A DNA stretch of 64,000 bases, taken from positions 47,682,416-47,746,415 of the forward strand of contig NW_024041150.1 in assembly GCF_014851395.1 (NCBI RefSeq). The letters are read 5' to 3'. Shown one piece after another: positions 11,606 through 22,840 of the stretch. A program made the position numbers and the translations under genes. The notes beneath the pieces are model-generated. The model searched no databases. It saw nothing but the letters and a program-made list of their open reading frames with translations, and was not told the origin of the DNA. This DNA is from Micropterus salmoides. Lineage: Eukaryota > Chordata > Actinopteri > Centrarchiformes > Centrarchidae. Positions within the stretch are counted from its first letter, which is position 1. Each line of letters starts with the position of its first letter.

Positions 11606-13672
11606 TTAATCAATTCCAGTAGCACTTACAATCATTCTCTTTTGGGTTCGACACTCCAGAGTGTTTTCTTTCAGAGAAGCCCAAAACCACGGAGCACACA
11701 AACAGCACATGCTGCACAGTTTCTGGTTGACTGCAGGCCTCACAAGTTCCAGATGGATGTTTTCCAACAAGGTGCAGAGATGAATTGAACTTTGTGTGAC
11801 CCAGTCGAACTCTGTCCTCTCCTGCTCTTCCCCAGTGACTTTTCCTCCCCCACTTTCTGCTGAATCTAAATGTCTTCCTTTATTTCCATTATCCCATAAA
11901 CTCTGCCTCTGCATCTTAACTTTGCTCCGTACATTCGCTTTGATCTCTACTTTGCTAACTGGTACTGCCACCTCTACCGATTTACTTTCAACCCATGTTT
12001 AGCTAAAGTGTCTGACATCTCACTCCCTTGGATGCCAATATGTGCTGGGACCCATAAAACCTGAACATCAACCCCCAGACTACTCACTCTGTATAAAGAC
12101 AACAACATTTCAAACATAATGTCACGTGTGTCCTTCTGACTTTGTAAATTAGCCCAATAATTGGCCCTCAGCTGTTTCCTTCTTAGAATCAGTGGCATTT
12201 CTCCAACCTCCAGCTGAAGCGCTGATATTGGTGTTGACTTTACTGCTGCACAGCATAACCTCAATGATGGGCCTGAATTTTATCCAACCTTTTTAAAGAT
12301 GTTCTAGCAGCTGATCCAGAAACAATACAACCATATTCTAGGACTGATCTAACTAATGCAATATAAATATTTCTTAGCAAACACTGCCTGTTAAACATCT
12401 CATAATATTCAGGACTTTCTTACACTTATCTTCCACCTCAAAATGATTTTTCCACGTAAGCAATATATCAAACCACAACCGCAGGAATTTAAAGGTTTCC
12501 ACTCTTTCTAACCTTTGATTGGACAATTTCAAACAAATATCTTCTTTGACTTCCTTTCTTTTAAAAAGATGGTTTGATTAAACTTAAATCTCCAATTCAA
12601 AGACCAATCTTCAACCACACTAACAGCTTCCTGAACTTTCTTTACAACATACTCCAGATTCCTCCCTCGTTTCCAAATTGCCCCATCATCAGCAGAAAGT
12701 GATTTCCCAATGTCTGGATGAACCTTCTTATAAACATCATTGATCCTGATTGAAAACAGTAGCGGACTAATGACGCTCCCCTGAGCGCTGCCGTTTTCAG
12801 CTAAAAATGCATCTGATGTAGAGTTCCCCACACAAACCTGAATGTAGCTACCAGATAAGAAACCTTTGATCCAGTTCTACATTTTACCTCCAATACCCAT
12901 TTTATCTCGCTGTATTAAAAGACCTCCTGCGCCTTCTCTATATCAAAGAAAACAGCTAGCACCCCCTCTTTATTAGCTTGAGCTTTCCTAACATCAGTTT
13001 CCAAACATATTAAAGGGTCCAGAGTACTACGCCCCCTTCTAAATCCACTCTGAAGTGCTGAAAGAAGCTCATTTCTTTCTAAGTAGTATGTTATTCTTTC
13101 TGGAATCATTTTCTCCATGGTTTTACACACATGTGAAGTTAAAGCTGTCGGTCTGTAATGATCAGGATCTGTAGGATCTTTCCCAGGTTTCTTAATCTGA
13201 ATAATAATTGCTTCTTTCCACCCTACTGGAAGCTTCCCCTCCTCCCAAACCTTGTTCAATAACTCCAGTACTTTACCCAATGCAGAAGCATTTAAATGTT
13301 CTATCATAGTAAAGCTCATATTGTCTTTAGCAGGTGTCGTTCTTTTACTCTTACTCAGAGCCCTCCTCAGCTCAGGCACGGTAAAGGCCTCATCTAGAGG
13401 ACTCTGATTAGAGTTTCTGTTCTCGAGTACCTCCGGGTATCTAGCTAATGTTTGCCGTCTTCTGATTTTACCTTCTTCTGTCAAATTATCTGAACTATGA
13501 ATGTTTCTTGAATACAGATAACGTCAGGCTTTACATTTAACTGTTGCACATTTCTCTTAAATTCTTGTGCGTTTGCAATCAGGCTTCTGGCGTTCCACTG
13601 AAGGATAAGGAAACCCTTTATGAACTTAGTCACTAAACTGAGATGTTCCGTCATTCGGTGCTGACATTTCAT
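11606..13672 (-). pseudogene. I/Nimb-like ORF2 (partial endonuclease, RT, RNase H)
   Basis: The endonuclease start carries LQWNARSLIANAQEF and KPDVICIQET (about 13,610-13,500), and the remaining roughly 0.6 kb of that domain is absent. The RT N-terminal part (13,484-12,915) has KKPGKDPTDPDHYRPTALTS and SALQSGFRRGRSTLDPL. The palm (12,831-12,529) has GSVISPLLFSI and a degenerate catalytic SADDGAIW in place of YADD. The RNase H end carries VLWVPAHIGIQGSEMSDTLAK (about 12,060-12,010). The C-terminal tail contains several Cys/His. Loss of the endonuclease means it cannot mobilise itself. Confidence 0.8.
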
Positions 13673-14049
13673 GTAACATGTCTACAGTCATCTCCGTGAT
13701 CCCCAAATAATCTTTTGCTGCCTCAACAATAGTCCTCAGCCTGGACCTTTTCTTTGTCTGCTGCAGCGCTACGTTCACTACCAAACCTATGAAAGCTACA
13801 AATGGAAACTTCTCCACTATCAGAGCATCGTCTTTAACTGCACACTTATGTGAACACTTTATGGCACTCGTGTTCTGCGTCTGTGGTAGTTTAGGGAAGT
13901 CCTTTGCTGAGAATCTGCTGTCACTATCAATGAGACTTGTTTTGCTGCTTCAGCGTATGATACTTTATTTTGTATCTCTGAATATCTTTTGCTCTTTTTT
14001 GAACTCCTCATCCCTGGTAAGCAGCACTATGTTCCCCCCACAGTTACAA

Positions 14050-14882
14050 CATTTAGTTTTAGTGACTACTGCGCAGCGGCCATATTCATGTTCTCCAGCA
14101 CACCCTTAGATTTACACTGATCTGCCACATGTCCGATTCTCTGACATTTAAAGCAACGTAACGGCTGAGGTACAAACTCCCTCACATTAAAGCTCATGCA
14201 GCCAATCATTACTTTCTGAGGCACGTCTCCCTCAAACTGCAGTAGGACAGACTATCAACTAATTTCCCCTGATATCTAGTAGGAAGACGCTTCACTGCCG
14301 TGACTCTGTCTCCTTTCATTTCTTTCTTCATTTCTTCAATAGCAATATCTAATGGAACTCCACTGATCGCTCCTCTAACCTTACGATTAGCCCCAGGAAC
14401 GGGACTTTTAATTTGAACTTCATTCAAGGTCTTCATCTTCAGTATCTGTTGAACTCTACTGACTGCTTCAATCAACATCTTCCCTTTACTCAGAAATCTT
14501 GCTTGTCTAATGTGTCCGATCTCTTTGGAAGTTTCACTGGATGTAGTTTACTACCAGAAACTTCTCTGAACTCCATCTCCACTTTCCTCTCTCCCGTCCC
14601 GTTTGTTTTCCTCTCTTTTTTCAGTTGGTTCTGTTGTTCCGACTCACTGTGACTGGACACAGAGTTCTTCCTTCTTGGTCTCTTCCATGTTACCTCCTGC
14701 CGTTCTCCTCGCTCACCATCCCGTTCACTCGCCATACTCTCAACATTTTCAAACATTTCCACTCCCGGGCTCAAAGACGCCATCCTCCTTCTGCCGCTCT
14801 CCTCCTTTCCTGACCTTGATTTCCCATCATGCACTCCTCCAACCAATGACAGCCCACTATTAGACTCCAGCTCAATTAGCAC
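14050..14882 (-). pseudogene. I/Nimb-like ORF1 (gag-like, CCHC zinc knuckle)
   Basis: The N-terminal part (14,882-14,490) is Ser/Glu/Lys-rich, with a possible start at MASLSPGVEMF. The middle part (14,478-14,209) contains VPGANRKVRGAISGVPLDI. Beyond a frame change, the minus strand near 14,155-14,110 encodes CFKCQRIGHVADQC, a perfect CX2CX4HX4C zinc knuckle. Such ORF1 proteins bind element RNA. The frame is broken at least twice, so this is a pseudogene of a mobile element, not a host gene. Overlapping plus-strand frames are shadows. Confidence 0.75.
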
Positions 14883-14885
14883 AGT

Positions 14886-15528
14886 TTTACCAGTTGAACA
14901 TAAAAATGCTGTTTTTAACTCAACATTATCGTGTTAGAGTTATTTATCATACAACATATAACAGTTTTTAATAAAATACATCTCCATGTTTTTACCTTGT
15001 TCATCAACATGAAATGACTTTTAATCTCAGATGAACTTCTAATGAACTCTTTTAGACTCTACTGTTTATACTGGGTTACGCTCCAGTTAAGGTTAATGAT
15101 AATATTATAATCATACCGCTATCATAAAGTGAGACTGTCACCTGCTGCTGCTGATCGCTCAGAGTCCAACAGCGCAGCAGAAGCTATTTGACATTGTTTA
15201 TGTAGCTAGCATAGTTTACTGATGCAGCTGCAGCTTCGGCTAACTGTCCTAATGGCTGACTAGCTGATGTTATTTTGTCAGCCTGGCGTTGGCCCTCACT
15301 GCTGTGGGTAACCTAGGTCCCTATGTATCATTATAAAATATTAAGGTGGCTTCCCTTGATACAGATGCAGCTGTATGATAAGGCCTATTATTCACCACCT
15401 GTAGCATGTTGCTAATATGAACACTTGTGCATTAAGTAAATCCATGCCGTGCATTCATTTAACAAACAGAATATTTCCCAGTCAGTTATTGTTGAAACAG
15501 TTTTGGCATTAATAATGTAATGATATCT
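14886..15528. other. Intergenic, nothing recognised
   Basis: This stretch is AT-rich, with no coding frame of note and no repeat I can name. Confidence 0.5.
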
Positions 15529-15529
15529 A

Positions 15530-15700
15530 CAGTGGGGAGAACAATATTTGATACACTGCTGAGAGAGACGCAATCTAAATTGTATGATTTTTAAATGATT
15601 CATTTGCATTTTATTGCATGACATAATATGATAAAAATGACAGACCTCCACATGCTTTGTAAGTAGGAACATCAGCAGCGTATCAAATACGTTTGCACTG
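15530..15700. mobile_element. Tc1/mariner-type MITE
   Basis: The left end CAGTGGGGAGAACAATATTT matches the right end in reverse complement (CAGTGCAAACGTATTTGATA) with small differences. TA dinucleotides flank it at 15,528-15,529 and 15,701-15,702, the target duplication of Tc1/mariner transposons. At 171 bp it is far too short to encode a transposase. The same TIR type is widespread in fish. Confidence 0.8.
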
Positions 15701-16280
15701 TACTTAGAATAACTGTGTAAGTAGTAAAACAATAGAAACACACACAGGGCAGTAAAAGTGTGTTTTAAGTTTCGAAACATTTTGAGTCCCCCTCTCTTGC
15801 CTCACAGTGGTTTGGTCCTCTGCCTGCTTTCCCTCTCAGGAGTCCGGTGGCAGAAAACCAGTTTGATCCTTCAGTAGTTGTGAAACTGCAGTAATGTTAA
15901 GCAGACTGGCTGTTTTATTCACTTTAAACATCAGATGAACTCATTCTTTAGTCTTTAATACAGATGATGCTGAGTCATTAAGAAATTAATCCTGATAACT
16001 GATCATTTTTCCACGAGCCCACGATGTTATAACATCAGCTAGCTTGTTTACCAGCTTGTTGGACTGTAAGTCACCTTCTACAGCTAGAGATGTGCAGATT
16101 GATCAGCTGGGGACTGAAACAGGCCATTTTGTTTTCGCTTCCCTGACCAGTAACTGGGGCCGAGCAGCTGCACTGTGTCGTGTTTCATGTGTTTGCACAG
16201 ACAGTAACCTCATGTCACAGCCACACACAAAGTTCTTCACTAGAGTGAAGACGCAACGCTCACTATTTAGGCTACAGCAC

Positions 16281-16293
16281 TGACCTTTGACCT
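16281..16293 (-). promoter_or_regulatory. Consensus DR-1 motif at a V-exon splice donor
   Basis: The minus strand reads AGGTCAAAGGTCA across the exon end and the GT donor. The same motif recurs at the donors at 22,837-22,849, 23,268-23,280, 58,636-58,648 and 61,002-61,014. It matches the classical nuclear-receptor direct repeat with one-base spacing, but it also encodes the Val-Lys-Gly end of the domain, so coding and splicing constraint may be the whole explanation. Confidence 0.35.
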
Positions 16294-16676
16294 GCAGCAG
16301 GACTTGTTTCTTCATCAGGATGTCTCTCCCTGCTGTAGACGGTGCAGGTGTAGGTGTTACTGTTGTAGTTTGTGGGGTATTTCAGGGTCAGACTGAGGTC
16401 TCCAGGTCTCTGCAGGTTTTTCTTCATCTCTGTTCGGCCTCTGTAAAAACTGTGCTGTTCTTCAGGCTGGTCAGAGCCGTTCTTATATACGTGGACCGTC
16501 ATGTTGTAACTGTTCCTCCACTCCACTGTGACGTCTTCAGGCAGGTGAACTGTGGTTTTGCAGGGCAGCAGGACAGACTCCACCTCTGAATCCACCTCCA
16601 CCTGGTAGACTGAGAGGACAACAAAGCACAACATCAGCTGTACAGACAGCAGCAGGAACTCTGAAATATGTCCCAT
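16285..16676 (-). pseudogene. V-set immunoglobulin receptor exon (leader plus V), 2-base frameshift
   Basis: This is the minus-strand twin of the gene at 60,617-61,010. The start is the ATG at 16,676 (MGHISEFLLLSVQLML), followed by a hydrophobic signal peptide and a V-set domain with LLPCKT (B-strand Cys), VEWRN (C-strand Trp) and SNTYTC (F-strand Cys). NMT and NGS are N-glycosylation sequons. The exon would end at a donor AAAG|GTCAGTG (16,285/16,284). Compared with the twin it is 2 bases shorter, reading GCAGGGAGAGAC where the twin has GCAGGGAGGGAGAC. The G strand is thereby thrown out of frame. The usual Asp six residues before the second Cys is Asn. It is either a decaying gene, a polymorphism or a base-calling error. 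The protein family is surface or secreted immune recognition; no ligand can be inferred. Confidence 0.75.
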
Positions 16677-17083
16677 TGTTCCATCTAACAGAGACAGTGT
16701 TGTCTTTGGTGTCTCTACAATCAACAGCACAACTGACTGTTTATTAAATCACTGAGTATTATTGTCAGAGGGACTCAATCAAATCTTTATTAAAGTTAGA
16801 ATCTGAAGGTTTTCATTAAATAAATGTCTGTTCAGTCACTGTCTATCGTCTAATGAGGTAACACAGTGCTGACTGAGCCTGCGGCCCACTGATCAAAGTA
16901 CTGCAGTATTTACATATCTGCAGTATTACCAAGGGAAAAACTGCAGTATTAAGTTGCAGCACAGAGCAGATGAACCAGGCAGGAAGTCAGACACAGAACG
17001 GCAGAGAGAATCCGGTGGATTTTCAAAATAAAAGACCCTGTGCAGACTCCTGATGGCATATCAACAATAAACACAGTTAAAAC

Positions 17084-17235
17084 CAGAGCTTGAAGTGGGC
17101 CGGAACGCCCCGGGACGCAGTACTGGCTCCTCCACATTTTACTCTTTGGCGTACCGGGACATTTTCTTGCGTACCGGGACTTCTCCCGAGCTGCCGGTCC
17201 TCTCCTCTGCCCTCTCCAGGTCAGGTTGGTGACGC
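17084..17235 (+). mobile_element. Possible hAT transposon end fragment
   Basis: The segment starts CAGAGCTTGAAGTGGGCCGG and has repeated GTACCGGGAC motifs. I recognise this as similar to ends of fish hAT elements. No matching second end is evident, so it is either a solo end or a chance likeness. Confidence 0.35.
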
Positions 17236-17577
17236 TCACCTGTTCCCCTTTTCTTCTGCCTGCTCTCTGTCGGCGGAGAGACGAGGGACAAGAGAAGCTC
17301 TTCTATGGCGAGTGGACAGTGTCAGAGCGAGGATCACCATCATATATTATCCCAGTCAATAAATGAAGGATGGGAGGCTTGAACTTCAAGTTGTCTCTGA
17401 TATCTATAATGCAACAGTGTAGCTTCATTTCATGGTCAATTAAATTACAAACATTACATCATCATATTGTTGAAGTTGTAGCTATAGTCTATTAACAAAT
17501 AAATGTAAAAACACACTCCATGTTATATTTTAGTAGGTAAACCCCACAATTAATTGAGTTTTTGCAGCCTAATAAAA

Positions 17578-18512
17578 GACCAGGGCCGTATTTATCAAGC
17601 TTCTCAAAGTGTGAAGTGCTGAGATTTCATGAAATTTCCTCCTACTTTTAAACTGAAGAATCAAATTTCTCAAAGCTAAGATTCACTCTTAGTTATTTAA
17701 GCCAGCTCGAGAGGTCTCAGGCGGTCAGGAGCTGCCAGTAGGGCTTGTGATGGCGCTGTGGAGACAGAGACATGCGGAGAGGAGAGGAAGGATTCTGACG
17801 ACGCGCAGTTAATAAGACTGAGTCGGACAGCGCAGGCAGAATCTTTGTCAGCGAGTTGGTGAGGGACGTCATCTCATCACTGACTTTACGCAATAATGCG
17901 TTTTCAGTTAAACTGAAGGTGGTGATGACGCTTCGTTTATTTGCCGCAGCAATGCTGATGATTTTGGCCCGTCACAACCATCAACAATAGCTGTGGAAAC
18001 AATTTTAGCACTTACAGCTCCACACACTGTCACGTTTCATCGACTTCCCAACAACCCCCCCGTAATCCCACAGACGCAAACACAGTTCATGCAAATAGCA
18101 ATACAGGAGCACTATAGGCACATTTGATGGCGCTCATATAAAGAGACACTTTTTAATCTTTCATTTATTAATGTGAAGGCCTATATCATAATGTATTATC
18201 TTGAAAAACCTTTATTGTTAAATATAAACTCCTCTGAGGAATTTCACCAGAATATAAAGAAGGAAATCTCTTCAGTGATTGGTCCTCGGCTACATCGTCA
18301 TCCAAAATCCTGTTAGCGGCGCAGCAAAGTGTCGTGAATCAGCACTGAGACTGACACTTAAGATTTAGTCCTACACTTCACTCAAATTAGGACTATGATG
18401 CTTGATCACTAACTTTTAAGCTTTGAGCCAAGAATGTTTTTACTCTTAAGTCGGTTCTTAGCAGCGTTCTTATGAGTAATTCTGAGAAGCTTGATAAATA
18501 CGGGCCCTGGTC
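17578..18512. mobile_element. Non-autonomous DNA transposon with ~28-bp TIRs
   Basis: The left end GACCAGGGCCGTATTTATCA and the right end, in reverse complement GACCAGGGCCCGTATTTATC, form inverted termini that continue through AAGCTTCTCA. The 935-bp interior has no open transposase. The TIR wording is reminiscent of PIF/Harbinger-like elements, but I cannot confirm the superfamily or a TSD. Confidence 0.65.
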
Positions 18513-19518
18513 CAAAGCTAACAAAGTTTCTGGAAGGAAAGACTATTGCAGATTTCATCCACTAGATGGAGCCACAGCCTTGTAATGTGCAGCAAATACA
18601 CTAACTTGAAGTGCTGTAGTTAAAGTGCACAAACTTTTAATTTACAGATTATTTAGACTATTAACTGAACAAAACATAATACAACCTTGTTCATAAGATT
18701 TTGACATCGTATTAAGTTTTGATGTGAGTTTTCCAGGCCCTTGTCTTGTCAGAATAGGCCTTGTGCTGCGTGTTTAACCATTTGATGTGTATGTGGGCAT
18801 GGCGGTGTGTTCGGTTTGTGGGTGTGATGTAGTTTTAGTGTATAAACAAGTTCAAAGCAGACCAGCGGAAACAGTGATAGCTGCCATTAACGTGGCCAAG
18901 TTGTTTCTACACTTTCCTTAAGCATCTAGTTTCAGAGTCCATGAACTTTGGCTGAACAATTGCTGCTACTGCTGTTCGTGAAAAGTTTTTATAAGCAAAT
19001 GTAAACTTATTAGGGATAGTCTGTGCTACTGCAAAGGTATTAGCAACATTTTAACCATGACAGAGAAAGATCAAGAGGTGAATTTGTGCTTTATACTTTG
19101 TCAATTACAGCGAGCCAGGCAGCCTTCTGTGTTTGAGAACTGGAGGGCTGCAGCGCCGCAATAACCACGCTGGTTAAAATGAACGAAATGACACAAAAAA
19201 AGATTAGAGTTCATTTTAATGAACGAGATTTGGTGACTCGAGTCAAAAGAGTGAGACTGGCACTGGTTAAAACAGACAAAAAGAAACAGTTTCACTACGA
19301 CGCTACTGAACCAGAGTAGAAGCACAAACATCAAGGACAACTGAACAAATAAGCAAAATCTGAACAAGTCAGCAAAATCAGGCAGGCAAAACGCTCTTAT
19401 TGTGAAATTCTCCGTGTGGACACAAGATGACAGATTAACAACACGTTAACAACACGGGGCAGCTAAACACTGCGCTGCTGAAACACTTCAGTGTGAGTTC
19501 ACACCGGACAAACCTGCA
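18513..19518. other. Intergenic, nothing recognised
   Basis: No supported gene. A minus-strand frame at 19,101-19,367 is rich in Phe, Leu and Val but has no domain or splice context. Confidence 0.45.
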
Positions 19519-19933
19519 GCACAGCCTGTGTCGCTTCATTAACACCTTTTCCTCTGGTTTCATTTGTTGCTGTAAAATGTTCACGCCCTGTGCCCGCTCT
19601 GATTGGTGAGCAGATCTGTCGCACAAGGACGACAACAGAATGAACCTGTAGCTGCACGACTGGTTAAAAACCGTAGTAGTGTGGATGTAGCCTCACATCA
19701 CTCCTCTCTCTGCTCCTCTCATGTCGCACATTTCTGTTCTCACCCGCTGTCCTCCGTTAAATGTTTCCCCGTAAATCTCCCGTATCTTTAACCTTTATGA
19801 AAGCAAATAAAAACCGTCCAAATGTTCATGTTCATTTGTGCCACGGTTGGTTTACATGTGTTCTTCCTTACATAAGGGAAACAGGCTGAGGTGTTTGACG
19901 CTCAGATGGAGCGCAGAGTGGAGACGCTGTCAG
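19519..19933 (+). repeat. Long dispersed repeat, copy B (deleted version)
   Basis: 19,519-19,813 matches 6,882-7,178, and 19,811-19,933 matches 8,210-8,340, with few differences. About 1.03 kb of copy A is absent at the junction. High identity over two separated blocks points to a transposed or recombined repeat, not chance. Confidence 0.8.
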
Positions 19934-20310
19934 GAACGAGTATGAAATTTCTGTGATACGTGTGTCATGGCCAGACGCACAAAAAAGCCTCTTGGAGCCA
20001 TTGCCTAAACCCAACAGGAAATCGGCCATTTTGGATTTAATGGTCATTTTTCACGATTCACACACTCTGTATTTCTTCCTAGAGAATTAGTCCAATCGAC
20101 TTCAATTTTGCTGTGCAGTCTAAACCCATTCACGATTAAAAGTTTACAAACGGTGAGTTTTCGTGGAACGACATGGCCATGGCGTGTTGTCCAAAATCGA
20201 TGGTTTGTCATAAAACAGTAAGTTGTTGTAACTTCAGTCCAGATGCTCAAATCTGCACCAAATTTGGAATGAACTATAAGATTCCCGCCCTGAACACATC
20301 CACATGCCAA
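19934..20310. other. Probable non-coding dispersed repeat sequence
   Basis: The stretch with GGCCATTTTGGATTTAATGG and GTCCAATCGACTTCAATTTT looks like a fish intergenic repeat I have seen in general form. No second copy lies in this window and no gene is visible. Confidence 0.3.
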
Positions 20311-20314
20311 TATT

Positions 20315-20565
20315 CACTTTAAGTCACAGAGTCACACAGAACGCTGCTGCTTGAGTCCTCACTAAGACCAAAAAAGTTGTGTTTACATTGGCTGCCTGTC
20401 TGTCAGAGAATTGATTTCTACCAATACTGCTTTTGGTTTATAAAGCACTGAATGGTTTAAGGCCAAAATACATTGCTGCTGCTACGTTATGAACCATCTT
20501 GAACCTGACATGGCCACTTGTGATCACCGTGGAATCAGTAAAAGGCTAGTGATCCCAAAAGGACT
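20315..20565 (+). mobile_element. LINE reverse-transcriptase C-terminal fragment
   Basis: The plus strand encodes, in broken frame, NAAA-type and LLLVYKALNGLRPKYIAA-type peptides typical of the C-terminal part of L2-like fish LINEs. It abuts the 3' tail of the minus-strand L2-like element at about 20,570. Confidence 0.5.
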
Positions 20566-20569
20566 CCTG

Positions 20570-22475
20570 TCAATCAATCAATCAATCTTTATTTATATAG
20601 CACTTTTCATACAAATACATGTACACACTGTAGAACCATTTAAAATAGTTAAAATACTAAAACATGAAATAAAAAGCAGGTCAAGCCCAACAATCAATCC
20701 CCGCCCCACCCAAAATACAGCTCAGTTAAAAGCTTGGTTAAATAGGTATGTCTTTAGTTTGCCTTTAAACATGTCCAGATTCCCTGCTGCTCTCAGCTCA
20801 ACAGAAGGGAGTTCAACAAACGCAGGCCATAACATTGAAAGGATGCCTCACCGTAGGTTTTAGTTGAGGCTTTAGGAATAATTAGAAAGCCACTACCAGA
20901 GGACCTGAGGGTTCTAGTAGCTTCAAAAGGTAAAAGCAAATCTGCTATGTATTCTGGACCAATACCATTAAATGACTGATAAAGTAGTAAAAGGATTTTA
21001 AAATTAACTGGAAGCCAATGCAGAGACTTTAGGATAGGGGTAATGTGTGTTCTCTTTCTGGTCTTAGTAAAAAGACGTGCAGCAGAGCTTTGAACCAGCT
21101 GCAGTTTAGAGATTTTATTTTTCGGAAGACCAGAAAGCAGAGCATTACAGTAATCAATCCTGGAAGTAATAAAAGCATGGATAAGTGTCTCAATCTTTGC
21201 TTGAGAGAGAAAGGGTCGTACTCTAGCAATGTTCTTGAGATGATAAAAAGCGGTCTTAGAAATATTTCTAATATGTGACTCAAAACTGACATCTGAGTCA
21301 AAGATAACTCCCAGGTTTTTCACGTTATCACAAGGACTTAGTGCCAGCATTCGCAATTTCATTTTAAGTTTCTCCGTCTGAGATTCAGAACCAATGACCA
21401 ATACTTGTGTTTTGTCCTGATTGAGCTGCAGAAAATGTTCTGCCATCCATGACTGTATGTGTAGGAAACAATTAAAAAGAGCGTCTACTGGTCCTGGGTC
21501 ATCAGGGGACACAGCAATGTATAGCTGGGTGTCATCAACTGTGAAAATTGATGCTGTGGCTCCTGATGACGTCTCCAAGCGGCAGCATGTACAAATTAAA
21601 CAGGGTCGGGCCTAAGATTGAGCCCTGTGGGACACCACAATTCATTTTATGTCTTCTAGAAAGAGAATCATCAATACACACAAAGAAATCTCTATCAGTG
21701 AGATATGATCGGAACCAATTAAGAACAGTTTGTTTCCGTCTGTTTAGAAGAACTGAGTGATCTACTGTATCAAAAGCTGCACTTAGATCAAGTAGCATTA
21801 ATATTGATGTTTTTTTCATATCCATGTTCCATCTAAGATCATTAACAATTTTTATCAATGCTGTCTCAGTACTGCGATTGGTTCAAAAACCAGACTGGTA
21901 TTTATCATAAATATTTTGGGAGTTAATAAAATCGTTCAGCTGATTAAAAACAACTTTCTCTAAAATTTTACTTTTTTGCAAATCTGTAGTTATTGAGTAC
22001 CGTAACATCTAAATTATTCTTCTTCAGAAGGGGCTTCACCATAGCATAGTTCACAATGGTCAAAAGATACTCACTAAAAAAGGCATAATGTGTTTTAAAA
22101 AGAGAAGTCGGGATGAGATCTAACAGGCAAGTTGTTGGTTTCAGTAGAGTAACAATTTTACAAAGCAGGCCAGCGTCAACCAGGTCAAAACTATGCAATG
22201 TATCCCGGATGTAGATAGAGGATCCACTTTATTAAAATGTACCTGCCGATGTAGTGATATATTTGACCTAATAGAATCTATTTTACTTCTGAAGTGGAGC
22301 GCAAAGTCTTCACATTTGGAGTTTGTTGACATGCTGCTAGGTTTTGTTAAAACAGGGTTAATTAAACGATCAATTGTTGAGAAGAGAACTTCAGGGTTGT
22401 TCTGGTTGTCACTCCAATACTCAGTGAACACTGCAGTAGTTACACATAGGAAGGTGAATTGGTAAGAGGTGTCTG
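20570..22475 (-). mobile_element. L2-like LINE, 5'-truncated
   Basis: The minus-strand 3' end is the classic GTGCTATATAAATAAAGATT followed by TTGA repeats (20,570-20,625). The upstream remnants are an RT palm/thumb piece (21,578-20,793, with VDDTQLYIAVSPDDPG and LGVIFDSDVSFESHI), an RT piece (21,858-21,535, with LLDLSAAFDTVDHSVLL and CGVPQGSILGP) and more N-terminal pieces to 22,431. Frameshifts separate them. It lies just downstream of the transmembrane exon of the minus-strand receptor gene, either in a further intron or in the 3' flank. Confidence 0.85.
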
Positions 22476-22660
22476 ACTGATTGTGGTGGGCCTCCTGGGA
22501 TCAAAATCCCCAGGCTGATTTTTCGTCCCGGTCCAGCCCTGGACATGCGTAACTATTTTCTACATCTACAAGTTCCACTGTTACAGGTGTTCAGTAGCTT
22601 TGCTCCAATAATACCTTTATAATAATATCTATACTGGAAAGTGAAGTAGTAGTGACATAC

Positions 22661-22759
22661 CTGACATGAAATACTGTCGGAAATGTACCAGAAGAGCCCC
22701 AGCAACAACCAGGAGAACCAGGAGAACCAGGAGAACTTTGGCCCAGGATGGAAATTGTT
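22661..22759 (-). CDS. Transmembrane exon of the minus-strand V-set receptor
   Basis: The 99-base exon lies between an acceptor TTTCCACAG (AG at 22,761-22,760) and a donor TCAG|GTATGT. In phase 1 it encodes a short stalk, FPSWAK, then a hydrophobic helix of Leu/Val repeats (VLLVLLVLLVVAGALLV) and the basic start of a cytoplasmic tail, HFRQYFMS. It is the twin of 58,725-58,835, but its helix is four residues shorter through fewer GTT repeats. Reading a neighbouring frame here gives a Trp/Ser-rich peptide that is an artefact. Confidence 0.8.
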
Positions 22760-22840
22760 CTGTGGAAACAAGAAACAAAAAGAACATGACCTCTGACCTC
22801 TGACCTGTATCTACAGCAGGTGTTATGGTTTATTGCTGAC
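22760..22840 (-). other. V2-TM intron carrying a minisatellite-like monomer
   Basis: In this 81-bp intron the minus strand reads CTGTAGATACAGGTCAGAGG followed by TCAGAGGTCATG (about 22,793-22,825). The core is identical to the monomer of the array at 61,011-64,000. Confidence 0.75.

Larger units (their letters stand above)
11590..14885 (-). mobile_element. I/Nimb-like LINE with RNase H, nearly full length with an internal deletion
   Basis: Reading on the minus strand, the element has a gag-like ORF1 with a CCHC knuckle (14,882-about 14,050), the first part of an APE endonuclease (13,672-13,481), a reverse transcriptase (13,484-12,529), an RNase H (12,264-11,974) and a C-terminal tail (to 11,606). 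An RNase H after the RT together with a zinc-knuckle ORF1 is characteristic of the I/Nimb group of non-LTR elements. Most of the endonuclease is missing between QETF near 13,500 and the RT. Frameshifts break the rest. Confidence 0.8.

Noticed and set aside
22553..22771. Trp/Ser-rich minus-strand frame PKFSWFSWFSW and its plus-arm equivalent
   Set aside because: This is a shifted reading of the transmembrane exon. The phase-1 frame gives the helix and matches both arms.
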